From the NCBI RefSeq assembly GCF_900177615.1, contig NZ_FXAP01000005.1:124001-188000 (forward strand): DNA of 64,000 nt, read 5' to 3'. The notes under the pieces are model-generated. The model was not told the DNA's origin, did not search any database, and was given only the letters and a program-made list of their open reading frames with translations. This DNA is from Plantibacter flavus (lineage in GTDB: Bacteria > Actinomycetota > Actinomycetes > Actinomycetales > Microbacteriaceae). Shown in pieces: positions 62,634-64,000 of this stretch. The translations under genes were made by a program, and so were the position numbers. Numbering within the stretch: position 1 is the stretch's first letter; each line of letters opens with the position of its first letter.

Positions 62634-63116
62634 TCAGGTGGTCGTCGCGACCACGATCGTCGGCTCATGGCGGACCGGGAAGTTCACCGAGTTGGCGATG
62701 AAGCACAGCTCGTTCGCGCGGGCGTGCCCTACGCGCGCCGCCTCGACCATCGATGCATCGGCGACCGTGACCTGCGGACGCAGGACCACCTCCGTGAACG
62801 CACCGCTCCCCGCGCCGTCCTCGACCATGGTCCCGACGGCGTCGTCCGTGTAGGCCGTCACCACGACACCGAGGGTCACGGCGACGTGCAGGTACGACAG
62901 GAGATGGCATTGCGCGAGGGCCGCCAGGAGCAGCTCCTCAGGGTTCCATCGACCCGGGTCGCCGCGGAACGGTTTGTCGGCCGAGCCCTCGAGGTCGTGC
63001 TTCCCGGCGGCCGTCACGGTGAGCTCCCGGGAGTAGTCCCGGTACCCGCTCGTGCCCGTCCCGAGGTCTCCGTCCCAGCGGACGCCGATGGTGTAGTCGT
63101 GGTGGCCCGTGATCAT
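62634..63116 (-). CDS. OsmC/Ohr-family peroxidase-like protein
   Basis: 160 aa. Both conserved cysteines are present, in AALAQCHLLSYLH and ANELCFIANSVN. Family members reduce organic hydroperoxides. The ATG at 63116 gives the expected domain start; a GATACT hexamer lies six bases upstream, weakly matching the leaderless pattern. Confidence 0.92.
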   Translation of the reverse strand: MITGHHDYTIGVRWDGDLGTGTSGYRDYSRELTVTAAGKHDLEGSADKPFRGDPGRWNPEELLLAALAQCHLLSYLHVAVTLGVVVTAYTDDAVGTMVEDGAGSGAFTEVVLRPQVTVADASMVEAARVGHARANELCFIANSVNFPVRHEPTIVVATTT

Positions 63117-63184
63117 GCCACCAGTATCCCACTGGCCTCTCCACCGCGGCCCGCGTTCGCGGCCCCGCTGTCGGGAGGTCGCGC

Positions 63185-63201
63185 TACGCTGGAGGACTAT
63201 G
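63185..63201 (+). promoter_or_regulatory. -10 element of gabT
   Basis: TACGCT eight bases before the ATG at 63199; GGAGG also lies three bases before the ATG. Confidence 0.45.
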
Positions 63202-64000
63202 ACTGACACGCTCGACACCACGGACCAGACGACCGCCTCCGCCCCCAGCGTGACGCAGGAGCGTCGCATCGTGACGGCCGTCCCGGGCCCGCGCTCGCAG
63301 GCGCTGCACGCCCGCCGGACCGCCGTCGTGTCCGACGGCGTGTCGAGTGTCCTCCCGGTGTACATCGAGCGCGCGCACGGCGCGATCGTCGTCGACGTCG
63401 ACGGCAACCAGTTCATCGACCTCGGTGCCGGTATCGGCGTCACCACCATCGGCCACACGGAGTCCTCCGTGGTCGGCGCCGTCCAGGATCAGGCGGCCGA
63501 CGTCCTGCACACCCTGTTCACGATCACCCCCTACGAGGAGTACGTGCGCGTCGCGGAACTCCTCGCCGAGCACACCCCTGGCGACTTCGCGAAGAAGTCG
63601 GTGCTCGTGAACTCGGGCGCCGAGGCGGTCGAGAACGGTGTGAAGATCGCTCGCAAGTACACCGGTCGACGGGCGGTCGCAGTGCTCGACCACGGGTACC
63701 ACGGTCGCACCAACCTGACCATGGCGATGAACTACAAGGCCGCCCCGTACGCGACCGGCTACGGTCCGTTCGCCGGCGACGTCTACCACGCCCCCAATTC
63801 CTACCCGTACCACGACGGCCTGTCCGGAGCCGAGGCCGCGGCCCGCACCATCGCCTACCTTGAGAAGCGCATCGGTGCCACTGACCTCGCGTGCCTCGTG
63901 GTCGAGCCGATCCAGGGCGAGGGCGGCTTCGTCGTCCCCGCGGAGGGCTACCTCCCCGCGCTCCAGGAGTGGTGCACGGCCAACGGCGTCGTGTTCATCG
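63199..64000 (+). CDS. gabT: 4-aminobutyrate aminotransferase, 5' part
   Basis: The first 267 residues; the gene runs past the window end. Class III PLP aminotransferase with 'IVVDVDGNQFIDLGAGIGV', NSGAEAVENGVKIARKYTGR, 'LDHGYHGRTNLTMAMNYK', and EPIQGEGGF. The PLP lysine lies beyond the edge. Probable role: conversion of 4-aminobutyrate to succinate semialdehyde. Confidence 0.92.
   Translation, partial: MTDTLDTTDQTTASAPSVTQERRIVTAVPGPRSQALHARRTAVVSDGVSSVLPVYIERAHGAIVVDVDGNQFIDLGAGIGVTTIGHTESSVVGAVQDQAADVLHTLFTITPYEEYVRVAELLAEHTPGDFAKKSVLVNSGAEAVENGVKIARKYTGRRAVAVLDHGYHGRTNLTMAMNYKAAPYATGYGPFAGDVYHAPNSYPYHDGLSGAEAAARTIAYLEKRIGATDLACLVVEPIQGEGGFVVPAEGYLPALQEWCTANGVVFI

Overview
The window comes from a high-GC actinobacterium. 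The gene set and order (nusA-ylxR-infB-rbfA, truB-ribF, dxr-rseP-ispG, ProS, an actinobacterial malate dehydrogenase, and a kinase/FHA/WXG100 cluster) and the pervasive leaderless promoters point to Microbacteriaceae. That placement is inference from gene content. No tRNA, rRNA, CRISPR array or transposase is visible.

Region 1 (5-21339) is a type VII secretion-like island. A leftward set encodes a giant Ig-like/FN3 surface protein, a membrane Ser/Thr kinase, an FHA protein, a WXG100 protein, a lipoprotein and a single-pass membrane protein. A rightward set encodes a secreted Ig-like protein, an EssC/EccC-type three-ATPase motor with an FHA-like N-terminus, a 96-aa small protein, a 766-aa WXG-headed protein and three paralogous lipoproteins. 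A small tail-anchored protein closes the island. No EccB, EccD, EccE, MycP, EsaA, EssA or EssB homologue was recognised, so this is a minimal or divergent T7-like system. A related 16-bp element occurs at four of its intergenic regions.

Region 2 (21442-30852) is metabolic: mdh, an NAD(P)-binding/DUF2867 protein, a deoxyribose-type operon (SorC/DeoR regulator, deoC, full aldehyde dehydrogenase, truncated aldehyde dehydrogenase), and an MFS exporter translationally coupled to ribF.

Region 3 (30849-45000) is the conserved information-processing block: ribF, truB, rbfA, infB, ylxR, nusA and proS. It is interrupted by a uridine-kinase-like gene with a broken P-loop, mutY, a 37-bp repeat array, an OmpR-type two-component pair and a DUF559-like gene flanked by two identical 57-bp hairpins.

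Region 4 (45042-50581) is a MoxR/DUF58/VWA (Bat-like) envelope operon. Region 5 (50846-54379) is a compact nonulosonic (sialic) acid operon: a CMP-sialate synthetase fused to a KdsC-like phosphatase, a NeuB lacking its C-terminal SAF domain, and a putative glycosyltransferase.

Region 6 (54425-64000) holds isoprenoid and envelope genes (ispG, dxr, rseP), a NarL-type two-component system with matching palindromes at its own promoter and upstream of a SHOCT protein, an FKBP lipoprotein, an acyltransferase, an OsmC protein and the 5' part of gabT. Fifteen gene starts show a -10 hexamer exactly 6 or 7 nt before the start codon, indicating leaderless transcription.
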